The translations under genes and the position numbers were made by a program. 64,000 nucleotides of DNA from assembly GCF_039839275.1 (NCBI RefSeq), contig NZ_JBDOQP010000003.1:496001-560000 (forward strand). The letters are read 5' to 3'. The DNA is from Aerobium sp039839275 (GTDB lineage: Bacteria > Pseudomonadota > Alphaproteobacteria > Rhizobiales > Rhizobiaceae). The notes under the pieces were generated by a model, which was not told where the DNA came from, ran no database searches, and was given only the letters and a program-made list of their open reading frames with translations. Shown one piece after another: positions 53,189-61,632 of the stretch (position 1 is the stretch's first letter; each line of letters opens with the position of its first letter).

Positions 53189-53623
53189 ATGACGACGGCC
53201 ATTGAGACCATACGCGACGATTTCGCTTTCCTGGATGATTGGGAAGAACGCTACCGCTACATCATTGAACTGGGCGGCGGCCTGCCCCCCTACCCGGAAG
53301 ACAAGCGGGACGACGCCCACAAGGTGCCCGGCTGCGTCAGCCAGGTCTGGCTGCAAACGGCACGTGGCGACGGCAAGGATCCGGAACTGACCTTCATGGG
53401 CGATTCGGACGCACACATCGTTCGCGGCCTCGTCGCCATCCTGCTGGCGCTTTATTCCGGGCACAAGGCGTCCGAGGTGCTTGGCATCGATGCCGAGCAG
53501 ACGCTGCGCGACCTTGGCCTTGACGAGCATCTGTCGCCCCAGCGTGCGAATGGCCTTCGGTCCATGATCAAGCGTATTCGGCGCGAAGCCGAGACCGCGC
53601 TTTCCGCACCCGCCTCCGCCTGA
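53189..53623 (+). CDS. sufE: Cysteine desulfuration protein SufE
   Basis: A 144-residue sulfur acceptor that takes persulfide from SufS for Fe-S cluster assembly. The active-site Cys is in KVPGCVSQVWL. The N-terminal DDFAFLDDWEERYRYIIELG segment and C-terminal RANGLRSMIKRI helix are typical. ATG 53189 is preferred over 53177 by family length. No suf operon is adjacent. It converges with the DUF6456 gene. Confidence 0.94.
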   Translation: MTTAIETIRDDFAFLDDWEERYRYIIELGGGLPPYPEDKRDDAHKVPGCVSQVWLQTARGDGKDPELTFMGDSDAHIVRGLVAILLALYSGHKASEVLGIDAEQTLRDLGLDEHLSPQRANGLRSMIKRIRREAETALSAPASA

Positions 53624-53625
53624 CG

Positions 53626-54438
53626 TCAGCGCAAAGACGGTCGATAGTCGTCCGCTCCCCAATGCAGCACTTGGCGTTCGGCTTGCCTGGCCTGCGGTTC
53701 GTAGTGTCGCGCAAGCGCTGACAGCGCCGACTTCAGCACAACCTTGGCGGACCGGGCAGGCCAGCCTCGTTCTGTCTCGACGCGTTCCAGTCCTTTCAGA
53801 AAGCAGCACACGTCAACCAGAACACCGGCCATTTCCGGCCCGACTGCGTCCACGGCACGTTCCACCCGCCGCCGTGCCGAAAGCGCTGCATCCGTCAGGT
53901 CCGCGATGCCGTTGGCATCGCCTCGCTTGCGGCCTGACCCACCGGCCGCCACCCAGTTCACGCCCATGCGGGGCATGATCTGGCCGCGAGAATAGTCCGT
54001 CCGCAGCCGCTCGCCGGCGCGAAACTCGGCCGGCGAGATGAACCGCTGGCCGCTCTTTGCCTTCAATCGCCAGAGCAGTGCCAAGGGCGATTCCGCTACG
54101 TTGATCGAGACGGATTCGAGACCTGCCTCGGAAGCGATGACCGCTTCTTCGATCTGTGGCTTTGGCGGCTCGAACGGATCGGTGGCATGACAATTTTGCT
54201 CGTCCGCGAAGTCTCCGGCTTTTCCGAGTGTGACCCGACCATCGCTTATCACCACCGCTCCGCGCCTTTCGAGCCCGCGCATAATCGTCTTGGGCAGACC
54301 GATCGTGCCTCGTTCCCCGGCGTCCACGAGCACTTGGTCCGCATCCGCTGCGGGTTGCAATCGTGCCGCGCCCTTTTCCAGCAATCTCAACAACCGCCTC
54401 TGCGCACGAAGAGCGTCGCCGCCGCCTCTCGTCGTCAT
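53626..54438 (-). CDS. gafZ: DUF6456 protein, GafZ-like GTA regulator
   Basis: A 270-residue protein. The N-terminal ~80 residues contain a winged-helix-like segment (GLPKTIMRGLERRGAVVI). A DUF6456 domain spans ~115-250, with SPLALLWRLKAK, FISPAEFRAGERLRTDY and the helical LVDVCCFLKGLERVE. It starts in an ATGA overlap with the DnaA-domain-IV-like gene. In Caulobacter an adjacent pair, GafY-GafZ, activates the GTA cluster, and GafZ acts as an anti-terminator. In Rhodobacter the two are fused as GafA. Domain content and order match, but the identity is inferred from memory without alignment. Confidence 0.6.
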   Translation of the reverse strand: MTTRGGGDALRAQRRLLRLLEKGAARLQPAADADQVLVDAGERGTIGLPKTIMRGLERRGAVVISDGRVTLGKAGDFADEQNCHATDPFEPPKPQIEEAVIASEAGLESVSINVAESPLALLWRLKAKSGQRFISPAEFRAGERLRTDYSRGQIMPRMGVNWVAAGGSGRKRGDANGIADLTDAALSARRRVERAVDAVGPEMAGVLVDVCCFLKGLERVETERGWPARSAKVVLKSALSALARHYEPQARQAERQVLHWGADDYRPSLR

Positions 54439-54899
54439 TCGCGGCCTCCGTCGCCTAAGGCAGCGCCCACCATGCGTTCGACACGCGCGACGATGCCGTC
54501 GAATTCGTCGTCGTCGCGCAAATCCTCGATCTGGTGACAGGCATGGAGAACCGTCGTCCGGTCGCGACGGAAGCCTTCGCCCACGTCGCGCATGCTGATC
54601 CCCAGCTCGACATGCGTGACATACATGGCGATCTGCCGCACGCGGCTGACACTGAGTACCGATCGCCCGGGCTCGCGCAGCTCCTTGCTGCTCACGTTGA
54701 ACATGGCCGCCACGATGTCGATGACGCCGTCGCAGGCGGCCGCAATCCGGTCGGCCCTCGGTAGCTTTGAAAGATCGGTCCGGGGCGTTTCAGGAAGCGT
54801 GTCCGCGTGAGGCGCTTCAGGTTCTTGTTGGAGCAGTGAAGATCGCAAGTCCTTACCCCCAATGACTAGGAATAAGTTCTTATACCCGTATCCAATCAC
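54435..54899 (-). CDS. gafY: Stand-alone DnaA-domain-IV-like HTH protein, GafY-like GTA activator
   Basis: A 154-residue protein from a GTG start (54899); the true start may be further in. Residues ~60-145 match DnaA domain IV, the origin-box-binding helix-turn-helix. They carry VSSKELREPGR, VRQIAMYVTHVELG and the signature RDRTTVLHACHQIE, where DnaA has DHTTVxHA. The AAA+ ATPase part of DnaA is absent, so it cannot initiate replication itself. The overlap with a DUF6456 gene suggests the GafY/GafZ pair that activates GTA genes. A general transcription regulator is the alternative. Confidence 0.6.
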   Translation of the reverse strand: MIGYGYKNLFLVIGGKDLRSSLLQQEPEAPHADTLPETPRTDLSKLPRADRIAAACDGVIDIVAAMFNVSSKELREPGRSVLSVSRVRQIAMYVTHVELGISMRDVGEGFRRDRTTVLHACHQIEDLRDDDEFDGIVARVERMVGAALGDGGRE

Positions 54900-55054
54900 G
54901 GCGTGAACAAATCAGGAACTGAATCGCCCGGGATTCGTACACTGGACTGTTTTGTAAGCGCTTTTTCTTGGCTCGCTCCGACATCTGAAAATTCGTCCAC
55001 CTGCCCCGGATTCCGCGCACGATCAGGCATCGCTCACAAAAACGGGACAAAGGC

Positions 55055-55360
55055 ATGGGACTTCACGAAGAGATTGGCGCATTTCGTCGCTCACGCGCAG
55101 CGGACCTGTCCGATGCGAGGCAACGGGCAGCGCTCTTCATCCTGGCGGGCATCGAGTTGTCGGATCTGGCCAGTGGATCAGCGAGCGGGCAGCATCGACT
55201 GATCGCCCGTTTGAGACGGCTGATCGAGCGCGAAAGACAGCGCGGCATCCGCCGGCATTGGAGCTACGATCTCAACCGGCACATCGCCTTGAAGCAGGCC
55301 TTGGACAGGCTGAGCTCAGACGGAGTGTGCTCGGCGCACAGCAAAAAGGCGGTGTCGTGA
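55055..55360 (+). CDS. Conserved hypothetical protein
   Basis: A 101-residue helical cytoplasmic protein. The motifs are ARQRAALFILAGIELSDL, RLRRLIERERQRG and the highly conserved-looking HWSYDLNRHIALKQALDRL. Homologues are common in rhizobia with no assigned role. The gene starts 155 bases from the GafY-like gene, which is divergent, so the two share a promoter region. The last codons run into the MucR terminator stem. Confidence 0.7.
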   Translation: MGLHEEIGAFRRSRAADLSDARQRAALFILAGIELSDLASGSASGQHRLIARLRRLIERERQRGIRRHWSYDLNRHIALKQALDRLSSDGVCSAHSKKAVS

Positions 55361-55371
55361 AACACCGCCTT
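55343..55371 (-). terminator. Rho-independent terminator of mucR
   Basis: AAGGCGGTGT (55346-55355) pairs perfectly with ACACCGCCTT (55362-55371), with a 6-base loop. On the minus strand the stem is followed by a T5 run (complement of 55343-55347). It lies just after the mucR stop and also overlaps the end of the convergent hypothetical gene. Confidence 0.8.
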
Positions 55372-55396
55372 CCGTTTATTCGAGACTGAAGACGTC

Positions 55397-55822
55397 CTAT
55401 TTGCCGGAACGCTTGCGGCCCAGGCCCATCTTCTTCGCCAGCTGCGAGCGCGCGGCCGCATAGTTCGGCGCGACCATGGGATAGCCGGCATCGAGGCCCC
55501 ATTTCTCGCGATACTGGTCTGGCGTCAGTCCGTAGTGCGTCATCAGGTGGCGCTTCAGCGACTTGAATTTCTTGCCGTCCTCGAGACAGATAATGTAGTC
55601 GTCGTGAACCGACTTCTTCGGGTTGACGGCAGGCTTCTGCTTGTCGACCGGCGCTTGTTCCGGCGCGCCACCGACGCGACCCAGCGCGGCGTGAACGTCA
55701 GCAATAAGATTTGGCAATTCCCCGACCGGAACCGGATTGTTGCTCACATAAGCCGCCACAACATCGGCGGTCAGTTCAATCAGCATATCGTCATTTTTGG
55801 ACGGAGTATCGGTGATATCCAT
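55397..55822 (-). CDS. mucR: Ros/MucR family zinc-finger transcriptional regulator
   Basis: A 141-residue regulator. The N-terminal ~50 residues form the oligomerisation region (ELTADVVAAYVSNNPVP). The C-terminal DNA-binding domain has the prokaryotic zinc finger IICLEDGKKFKSLKRHLMTHYG (listed as positions ~78-99; ligands Cys, Asp, His, His), then TPDQYREKWGL. MucR represses AT-rich promoters and affects exopolysaccharide, motility and ctrA-linked cell-cycle genes. It has a ~384-base AT-rich upstream region, consistent with autoregulation. Confidence 0.95.
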   Translation of the reverse strand: MDITDTPSKNDDMLIELTADVVAAYVSNNPVPVGELPNLIADVHAALGRVGGAPEQAPVDKQKPAVNPKKSVHDDYIICLEDGKKFKSLKRHLMTHYGLTPDQYREKWGLDAGYPMVAPNYAAARSQLAKKMGLGRKRSGK

Positions 55823-56206
55823 TATTCGGCCCCAGTAAGTTGGAAAATTGCCAGATTCCGGGCGCGATCAGCGCAAGGAAACAACACGCTGGGCGCTTAT
55901 GATCCGCGCCTTTCGATTCGTGCCGCACCGCATACATGGAACTGTCAACAACATAAGTCAATTCAACAACATCAATTTCACGAAAAACGAAGTGAATAAC
56001 CAGTATAGCCAAACTTTGTTCTTGCAAAACGCAAAAAATCTAATCGTTTCAGGCAACTGATGAGAGCATCGCGGAGCGCGCGTACAACCCGCTCGTCCAC
56101 GGTGGCATTCGCCCGTCGATATGTCTATCTGATGGGCACCTCCCGCCGATCTGGCGCGCAATTGTGACGCCCGGCCACTACACGCAAAGAGCAGGAACTG
56201 TCTTTC
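55823..56206. other. AT-rich non-coding region upstream of mucR
   Basis: A 384-base spacer between mucR (minus) and the oligopeptidase gene (plus). The segment 55930-56050 is the most AT-rich of the whole window (many AACAA, AATTC and AAAA runs). MucR proteins bind such T-A-rich DNA, so autoregulation is likely. No gene, RNA or repeat is supported here. Confidence 0.5.
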
Positions 56207-58306
56207 ATGTCACGCACGTCTATCTTCCCCACCCGGCCCGCGCCGGTTGCCGAGCGCCGCGCCCACTCGGACATCCGCCACGGCATCGAGCGAAGCGACG
56301 ACTATGCCTGGCTGCGCGCCGGAAACTGGCAGGAAGTGTTCAAGGACCCGAACACGCTCGATCCCGCGATCCGGTCCCACCTCGAAGCAGAGAACGCCTA
56401 TCAGGCAGCCCTGATGACGGACACGAGCGAATTTCAGAAGACGCTTTTTGCGGAGATGAAGGGGCGCATCAAGGAAGACGATTCATCCGTACCGATGAAG
56501 GACGGCCCCTTCGCATACGGCACCTCCTACCGTCTCGGCGGTCAGCATCCGCGCTTTTTCCGCACGCCCCGGGATGGTGGAGAGGAACAGATCCTCATCG
56601 ACGGCGACAGCGAAGCCGAGGGCAAGCCCTACTTCCACATCGGCGGCGTCGACCATTCGGCCGATCACCGGCTCCTGCTCTGGGGCTATGACGACAAGGG
56701 CTCGGAATTCTACACGCTTCGGGTGCGCAACACCGCCGACGGCAAGGATCTGGGCACCACGATCACCGATACCGGCGGCTCCGGTCAATGGGATCAGGAC
56801 AACACAGGCTTTTTCTACACGCGGCTCGACGAGAACCACCGGCCCTCGCAGATCCTCTATCACCCTCTCTCCGGCAGCGATGCCTCCGACAGGCTGGTCT
56901 ACGAAGAGGCTGATCCGGGCTTCTTCATGAGTGTGGGCGGCACGCGCCTCAACGACTGGGTGATGGTCTCGATCAGCGACCACGAAACCTCCGAATACCG
57001 GCTCATCCCCGCCGGGCAGCCGCTGAGCGAACCGGTGCTGGTCAAGGCGAGGGAAACAGGCGTCCAGTACGATCTCGAGGAAGGAGGCGATATCTTCTTC
57101 ATCCTCACCAATTCCGGTGGCGCAAAGGATTTCCGGGTCATGACCGCCCCGGTTTCGGATCCCCGCGAGGAGAACTGGCGCGAACTCGTGCCTCATGAAC
57201 CGGGCCGTCTCATCCTGTCGATCATCGGTTTCCGCGACTACCTCGTCAGGCTCGAGCGGAAGGACGGCTTGCCCCGCATCGTGGTCCGCGACCGGGCCAG
57301 CGGGGAAGAACATGTGGTTGGCTTCGAGGAGGAAGCCTATTCGCTCGGCCTCGCCGGCTCGTACGAATACGACACCGACATCATACGGTTTTCCTATTCC
57401 TCGATGACGACCCCTGCCCAGGTCTTCGACTACGACATGCGAAGCCGCGAGCGCGTTCTTCTCAAGACGCAGGAGGTACCGTCCGGGCATCAGGCCGACG
57501 ACTACGTTACTCGTCGCCTTATGGCGCCCGCGGCCGACGGCGAACTTGTCCCGATCTCCGTTCTTTACCGCAAGGATACGCCTCTCGACGGCTCAGCGCC
57601 GTGCCTGCTCTACGGCTATGGCTCCTATGGGATCAGCATTCCCGCGTCGTTCAACACGAACTGCCTGTCGCTGGTCGATCGCGGCTTCGTGTATGCAATC
57701 GCCCATGTACGCGGCGGCAAGGACAAGGGCTACGCGTGGTACGAGGCCGGAAAGCGTGATCGCAAGAGCAACACCTTTGCCGATTTCATCGCCGCAGGAC
57801 GCCACCTGGTCGCGCAGGGCTTCACATCGCACGACCGGATCGTCGCGCAGGGCGGCTCGGCAGGCGGCATGCTGATGGGCGCCATCGCCAACATGGCGCC
57901 CGCCGACTACGCCGGCATCATCGCCGAAGTGCCGTTTGTCGACGTTCTCAACACAATGCTCGACGCAAGCCTGCCTCTCACGCCGCCGGAATGGCCCGAA
58001 TGGGGCAACCCGATCGAGTCGGAAACCGACTACCGCGCCATTGCCGCATACTCGCCCTACGACAATGTCGAGGCGCTGGCCTACCCTCCCATACTTGCGG
58101 TCGCCGGCCTCACCGACCCGCGCGTTACCTATTGGGAACCGGCGAAATGGGTTGCCCGGCTGCGGGAACGCAAGACCGGCGACAATCCCGTGTTGTTCAA
58201 GATCAACATGGATGCGGGTCACGCGGGCGCTTCGGGGCGATTCTCGCGACTGGAGGAAATCGCCTTCGGGTACGCCTTCGCTCTCAAGGTCGTCGGAAAG
58301 GCCTAG
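56207..58306 (+). CDS. Oligopeptidase B-like S9A serine peptidase
   Basis: A 699-residue enzyme with an N-terminal seven-bladed beta-propeller (~80-420) and a C-terminal alpha/beta hydrolase. The Ser is in GGSAGGMLMG (near 551), the Asp in GLTDPRVTYWEP (near 636) and the His in DAGHAGASGRF (near 670). The segment VPFVDVLNTMLDASLPLT is diagnostic of oligopeptidase B. It cleaves short peptides after basic residues in the cytoplasm. It converges with the cytochrome gene and overlaps it by 4 bases. Confidence 0.93.
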   Translation: MSRTSIFPTRPAPVAERRAHSDIRHGIERSDDYAWLRAGNWQEVFKDPNTLDPAIRSHLEAENAYQAALMTDTSEFQKTLFAEMKGRIKEDDSSVPMKDGPFAYGTSYRLGGQHPRFFRTPRDGGEEQILIDGDSEAEGKPYFHIGGVDHSADHRLLLWGYDDKGSEFYTLRVRNTADGKDLGTTITDTGGSGQWDQDNTGFFYTRLDENHRPSQILYHPLSGSDASDRLVYEEADPGFFMSVGGTRLNDWVMVSISDHETSEYRLIPAGQPLSEPVLVKARETGVQYDLEEGGDIFFILTNSGGAKDFRVMTAPVSDPREENWRELVPHEPGRLILSIIGFRDYLVRLERKDGLPRIVVRDRASGEEHVVGFEEEAYSLGLAGSYEYDTDIIRFSYSSMTTPAQVFDYDMRSRERVLLKTQEVPSGHQADDYVTRRLMAPAADGELVPISVLYRKDTPLDGSAPCLLYGYGSYGISIPASFNTNCLSLVDRGFVYAIAHVRGGKDKGYAWYEAGKRDRKSNTFADFIAAGRHLVAQGFTSHDRIVAQGGSAGGMLMGAIANMAPADYAGIIAEVPFVDVLNTMLDASLPLTPPEWPEWGNPIESETDYRAIAAYSPYDNVEALAYPPILAVAGLTDPRVTYWEPAKWVARLRERKTGDNPVLFKINMDAGHAGASGRFSRLEEIAFGYAFALKVVGKA

Positions 58307-59232
58307 TAACCGTTGGGATGGGCGGGGATCGCCTTCAGATAGGCGGCGATCGCCTCCCGATCGTCAGCGGGAAGTTCGGCGAGGTTGCGGACCACCGCAG
58401 CCATGGTTCCGCCAACGGAATCGAACTCTGGCGTGAAGCCGCTTTCCAGCAGCGCGACGATCTCATCCTCGCTCCAGCCGCCGATGCCGTCTTCGCCGGG
58501 CGAGATGTTTGGAACCGGCCGTCCCTCGACCTCGAGCGGCGCGGCCCCTGCCAGCCATTGTGAGGCATCGAGCGCACCCAGCGCATTCCGCGGCGTGTGG
58601 CATTCGCCGCAATGGCCCATGGCCTCAACGAGATACTGGCCCCGCAGCACCTGTTGCGAGGCGTCATCAAGAGCAACCGCCGGCTGATCGTCGAGGAAAA
58701 GCCGTTTCCAAAGGCCGATGCCCCGGCGAACATTGAACGGAAATCCGACATCACCAGGCGCGGCAATCCCCTCGACCGCGGGCAAGGACTGCATGAACGC
58801 GTACAGGTCAGCCACGTCCTCCACCTGCATCCTTGCATAAGACGCGTATGGAAACGCCGGATAGTAATGTCTTCCCTCTGGGGAAACGCCGCGCATCATG
58901 GCATTGGCGAGATCTTCGGCCGACCATGCCCCTATTCCATCGTCGGAATGCTGGGAGATATTGGGAGCGACGAATGTGCCGAACGGCGTCTCGAACCGCG
59001 TCCCACCAGCAAGCACCAGACGATCATCACCGGTAGCGCCTGATTCCGCATGGCAGGACGCGCAACCGGCTGCCCAGAATACCATCTCGCCCCGGGCCGC
59101 GTCGCCTGTCGGCATGTCCTCGACCAACGCGGCGTCCAGCCTTTGCGGTGCACTCGCAAACCACAATGCGCCCGCAGCCGCCGCAACCAGCGCCGCGCCT
59201 GCGAGCAATAGGTATGAGGACCTGGAAGTCAT
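58303..59232 (-). CDS. Di-heme c-type cytochrome
   Basis: A 309-residue exported protein. ATG 59232 gives a signal or anchor helix (~7-26). Two heme sites are present: CASCH (near 62) and CGECH (near 212). Each is followed by a methionine-type distal region. The segment VAPNISQHSDDGIGAWS is typical of the cytochrome subunits of membrane dehydrogenases (gluconate or alcohol dehydrogenase family). No dehydrogenase gene is adjacent. It is 22 bases after the cytochrome c' gene on the same strand. Confidence 0.9.
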   Translation of the reverse strand: MTSRSSYLLLAGAALVAAAAGALWFASAPQRLDAALVEDMPTGDAARGEMVFWAAGCASCHAESGATGDDRLVLAGGTRFETPFGTFVAPNISQHSDDGIGAWSAEDLANAMMRGVSPEGRHYYPAFPYASYARMQVEDVADLYAFMQSLPAVEGIAAPGDVGFPFNVRRGIGLWKRLFLDDQPAVALDDASQQVLRGQYLVEAMGHCGECHTPRNALGALDASQWLAGAAPLEVEGRPVPNISPGEDGIGGWSEDEIVALLESGFTPEFDSVGGTMAAVVRNLAELPADDREAIAAYLKAIPAHPNGY

Positions 59233-59254
59233 TTTTCCGCCGGCACCGCTCCAG

Positions 59255-59689
59255 CTAGAGGCGGTAGGCTTCGTGGCATGACCCGCAATTGCTTGCGACC
59301 GGTCCGAAGACGGCGCGGAACGCTTCGAGATCCTGTGGCGCGGCCTCTGCGGCGGCGGCAGCGTCCGCGGCATACTTGTTCGTGGCAGCGACGAACCCTT
59401 CACGATCTTCCCAGACCGCAGGAGCAGAATCGTTATCCCCGCCGCTGTCGCTTCCTTCGGGCCAAAGGGCGTCGACGTCCGTCGTCGCCTGCGCATTGGC
59501 GTTGAGTTCCTCGAGAGCCTCCAGCACCTTGTCTGCCTCGAAAGGCTCCCGGCCCTGCGCGATCGGCCCGAGGATGCGCATCACCGCACCGCGTTCCTTC
59601 ATGAGAGCTTGGCGATCCTCGATGGGATCGGCGGATGCTGCAACCGCTGAAAGCGAAATTGCGGTTGCGACACAAACGAGAAAGCGCAT
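59255..59689 (-). CDS. Cytochrome c'/c-556 family protein
   Basis: A 144-residue periplasmic four-helix cytochrome. ATG 59689 was chosen over a TTG one codon earlier. The signal peptide ends near ASA-DP (residue ~20). The body has RQALMKERGAVMRIL and a C-terminal heme site CGSCHEAYR, which places the heme at the end as in cytochromes c'. These bind NO or CO or carry electrons. Maturation depends on the ccm genes of this window. It is first in a two-gene set with the di-heme cytochrome. Confidence 0.9.
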   Translation of the reverse strand: MRFLVCVATAISLSAVAASADPIEDRQALMKERGAVMRILGPIAQGREPFEADKVLEALEELNANAQATTDVDALWPEGSDSGGDNDSAPAVWEDREGFVAATNKYAADAAAAAEAAPQDLEAFRAVFGPVASNCGSCHEAYRL

Positions 59690-59821
59690 CAAAGAACTCC
59701 ATGGCTGGCAATGGCTGGCAGTGCGAACAGGTGCGATCTTGGCTGATTGCAGCGGCTGAGGAAGTCAAAACTCCCCCAAAACGAGTCACGCTTGCGTGAG
59801 GATGGACTTCATCATCACAAG

Positions 59822-59847
59822 AAAAAGCCCCGTCGAAACGGGGCTTT
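59822..59847 (-). terminator. Rho-independent terminator of the superoxide dismutase gene
   Basis: AAAGCCCCGT (59824-59833) and ACGGGGCTTT (59838-59847) form a perfect 10-bp stem with a 4-base CGAA loop. On the minus strand a T-run follows (complement of 59822-59826). It lies 25 bases after the stop. Confidence 0.88.
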
Positions 59848-59871
59848 GCATTGACTGGTCGACGGCGTGGC

Positions 59872-60474
59872 CTACTTGGCCGCTGCCTCGTACATCTCGA
59901 GCACGTAGTCCCAGTTGATCAGGCTGTCGACGAATGCCTCGAGGTATTTCGGACGCGCGTTGCGATAGTCGATATAGTAGGAGTGTTCCCATACATCGAC
60001 ACCCAGGATCGGCGACGCGCCGTGCACCAGCGGGTTTTCGCCGTTCGGCGTCTTCATGATCTCCAGCTTGCCGTTCTTCACAGCCAGCCATGCCCAGCCC
60101 GAACCGAACTGCGTCGTGCCGGCATTGATGAAATCGGTGCGGAACTTGTCGTAGCCGCCAAGGTCGCTCTCGACGGCCTTCTGCAATGCTCCCGGCAGGC
60201 TCTTGCCGCCGCCATCCTTCTTCATCCACTTCCAGAAGTGGATGTGGTTGTAGTGCTGGCCGGCATTGTTGAAGAGGCCCTGGTTCTTGCCATAGGACTG
60301 CTTCACGATCTCTTCGAGCGACAGGCCGTCCATGCCGGCTTCAGCGGCCAGCTTGTTGCCGTTGTCGACATAGGCCTTGTGATGCTTGTCGTGGTGATAC
60401 TCCAGCGTCTCCTTGGACATGTAGGGCTGAAGCGCTTCGTAGCCGTACGGCAGTTCGGGCAGTTCAAAGGCCAT
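59872..60474 (-). CDS. sodB: Superoxide dismutase (Fe/Mn family)
   Basis: A 200-residue cytoplasmic enzyme that converts superoxide to oxygen and peroxide. Metal ligands are visible: His in EYHHDKHH, His in HYNHIHFW, and Asp and His in DVWEHSYYIDY. The second-sphere residue pattern (NNAGQHYNH with TTQFGSGWAWL) leans to the iron or cambialistic type. It starts behind a strong AAGGAG site. Monocistronic, with its own terminator. Confidence 0.95.
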   Translation of the reverse strand: MAFELPELPYGYEALQPYMSKETLEYHHDKHHKAYVDNGNKLAAEAGMDGLSLEEIVKQSYGKNQGLFNNAGQHYNHIHFWKWMKKDGGGKSLPGALQKAVESDLGGYDKFRTDFINAGTTQFGSGWAWLAVKNGKLEIMKTPNGENPLVHGASPILGVDVWEHSYYIDYRNARPKYLEAFVDSLINWDYVLEMYEAAAK

Positions 60475-60587
60475 GGAAAATCTCCTTCGCTCAAATGAAT
60501 GGTTTGGTGTTTCAGTAACCTACATAGGCGCCGATGACGCGCGCGCAACACTGCGCCGCATGGTTTGCAGCGCTAAATTTGAGTCGC

Positions 60588-61466
60588 TTAGTCCACAGCT
60601 CCGGCGTGGGCCCATTCCCAATAGAGTTCTCGGGCCTTCTTCGCCACCGGGCCTGGCTGCAGATCGCGCGTCTCGATGCGCGTGACCGGCACGACCTTGG
60701 AATGGTTGCCGGTCGAGAAAATCTCGTCGGCTTCGAGGAAGTCGCGTACGCTCAGTGCCTTTTCGGTCACCTTGTAGCCCGCCTCCGCCAGGAGACCGAC
60801 AGTCCGAGCGCGCGTGATCCCCGAAAGGAAGGTTCCATTGGCAGCCGGCGTGAAGACGTGGCCGTCCTTGACCATGAAAATGTTCGAGGAGCCGGTCTCC
60901 GCGACATTGCCCAGCATGTCGAGCACGAGCGCGTTGTCGAAGCCACGAGACTTGGCCTCGAGGATCGCTCGCCCATTGTTCGGATACAGGCACCCCGCCT
61001 TGGCGTTCGTCGGCGCCGTCTCGAATGTCGGCCGCCGGAAAGGCGAAACGGATATCGAGAACCCCGACGGCGCCATCATTGGCGCCTCGTACAGACAAAG
61101 GCAAAAGCGCGTCGAGGCCGGATCGGCCGGCACGCCCATGTAACCGCCGTGCTCGGCCCAGTACATCGGACGGATATAAATCGCGGTCTTCCCGTCGAAC
61201 TTCTTCACGCCGTCCCAGGCCAAAGCCACCATCTCGTCGACCGCCATGGTCGGCTTGAGACCCAGCGCGATAGCCGATGCGTTGACGCGGGCACAGTGCA
61301 GGTCGAGATCGGGCGCAACATCCTCGAACCAGCGGCCGCCGTCGAACACGCTCGATCCAAGCCACATCACATGGCTCCGCGGCCCGACGATCGCCACATT
61401 GCCTTCGTGCCAGTCGCCGTCGACAAACGTCCAGGTGGCGGTCTGCGCCGGGGATGCCAAGCTCAT
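60588..61466 (-). CDS. Branched-chain amino acid aminotransferase (class IV)
   Basis: A 292-residue PLP enzyme that transfers amino groups between branched-chain 2-oxo acids and glutamate. ATG 61466 was chosen: GAAAGGG lies upstream and the N-terminus then fits the family. The PLP lysine is probably in TNAKAGCLYP and the conserved Glu in VAETGSSNIF. The GWEVF-like N-terminal motif is replaced by SSVFDGGRWF, as in the rhizobial subgroup. A D-amino-acid or aminodeoxychorismate role is less likely by length. Intact. Confidence 0.88.
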   Translation of the reverse strand: MSLASPAQTATWTFVDGDWHEGNVAIVGPRSHVMWLGSSVFDGGRWFEDVAPDLDLHCARVNASAIALGLKPTMAVDEMVALAWDGVKKFDGKTAIYIRPMYWAEHGGYMGVPADPASTRFCLCLYEAPMMAPSGFSISVSPFRRPTFETAPTNAKAGCLYPNNGRAILEAKSRGFDNALVLDMLGNVAETGSSNIFMVKDGHVFTPAANGTFLSGITRARTVGLLAEAGYKVTEKALSVRDFLEADEIFSTGNHSKVVPVTRIETRDLQPGPVAKKARELYWEWAHAGAVD

Positions 61467-61632
61467 ATCGAAACCCTTTCTCGTTCGTGCGCCATCGAAC
61501 CGGCTTTGGCCCAACCCGTCAATCGGCAGCCCGAGACGATCGGTGGGCCAGTTCGTCCCATCGGCCCGTGCGGCGTTGCTTGACCGCAATCAACGGTTGG
61601 GGTCAAGTCATCGTGAAAGGCCCTCTGCACCC

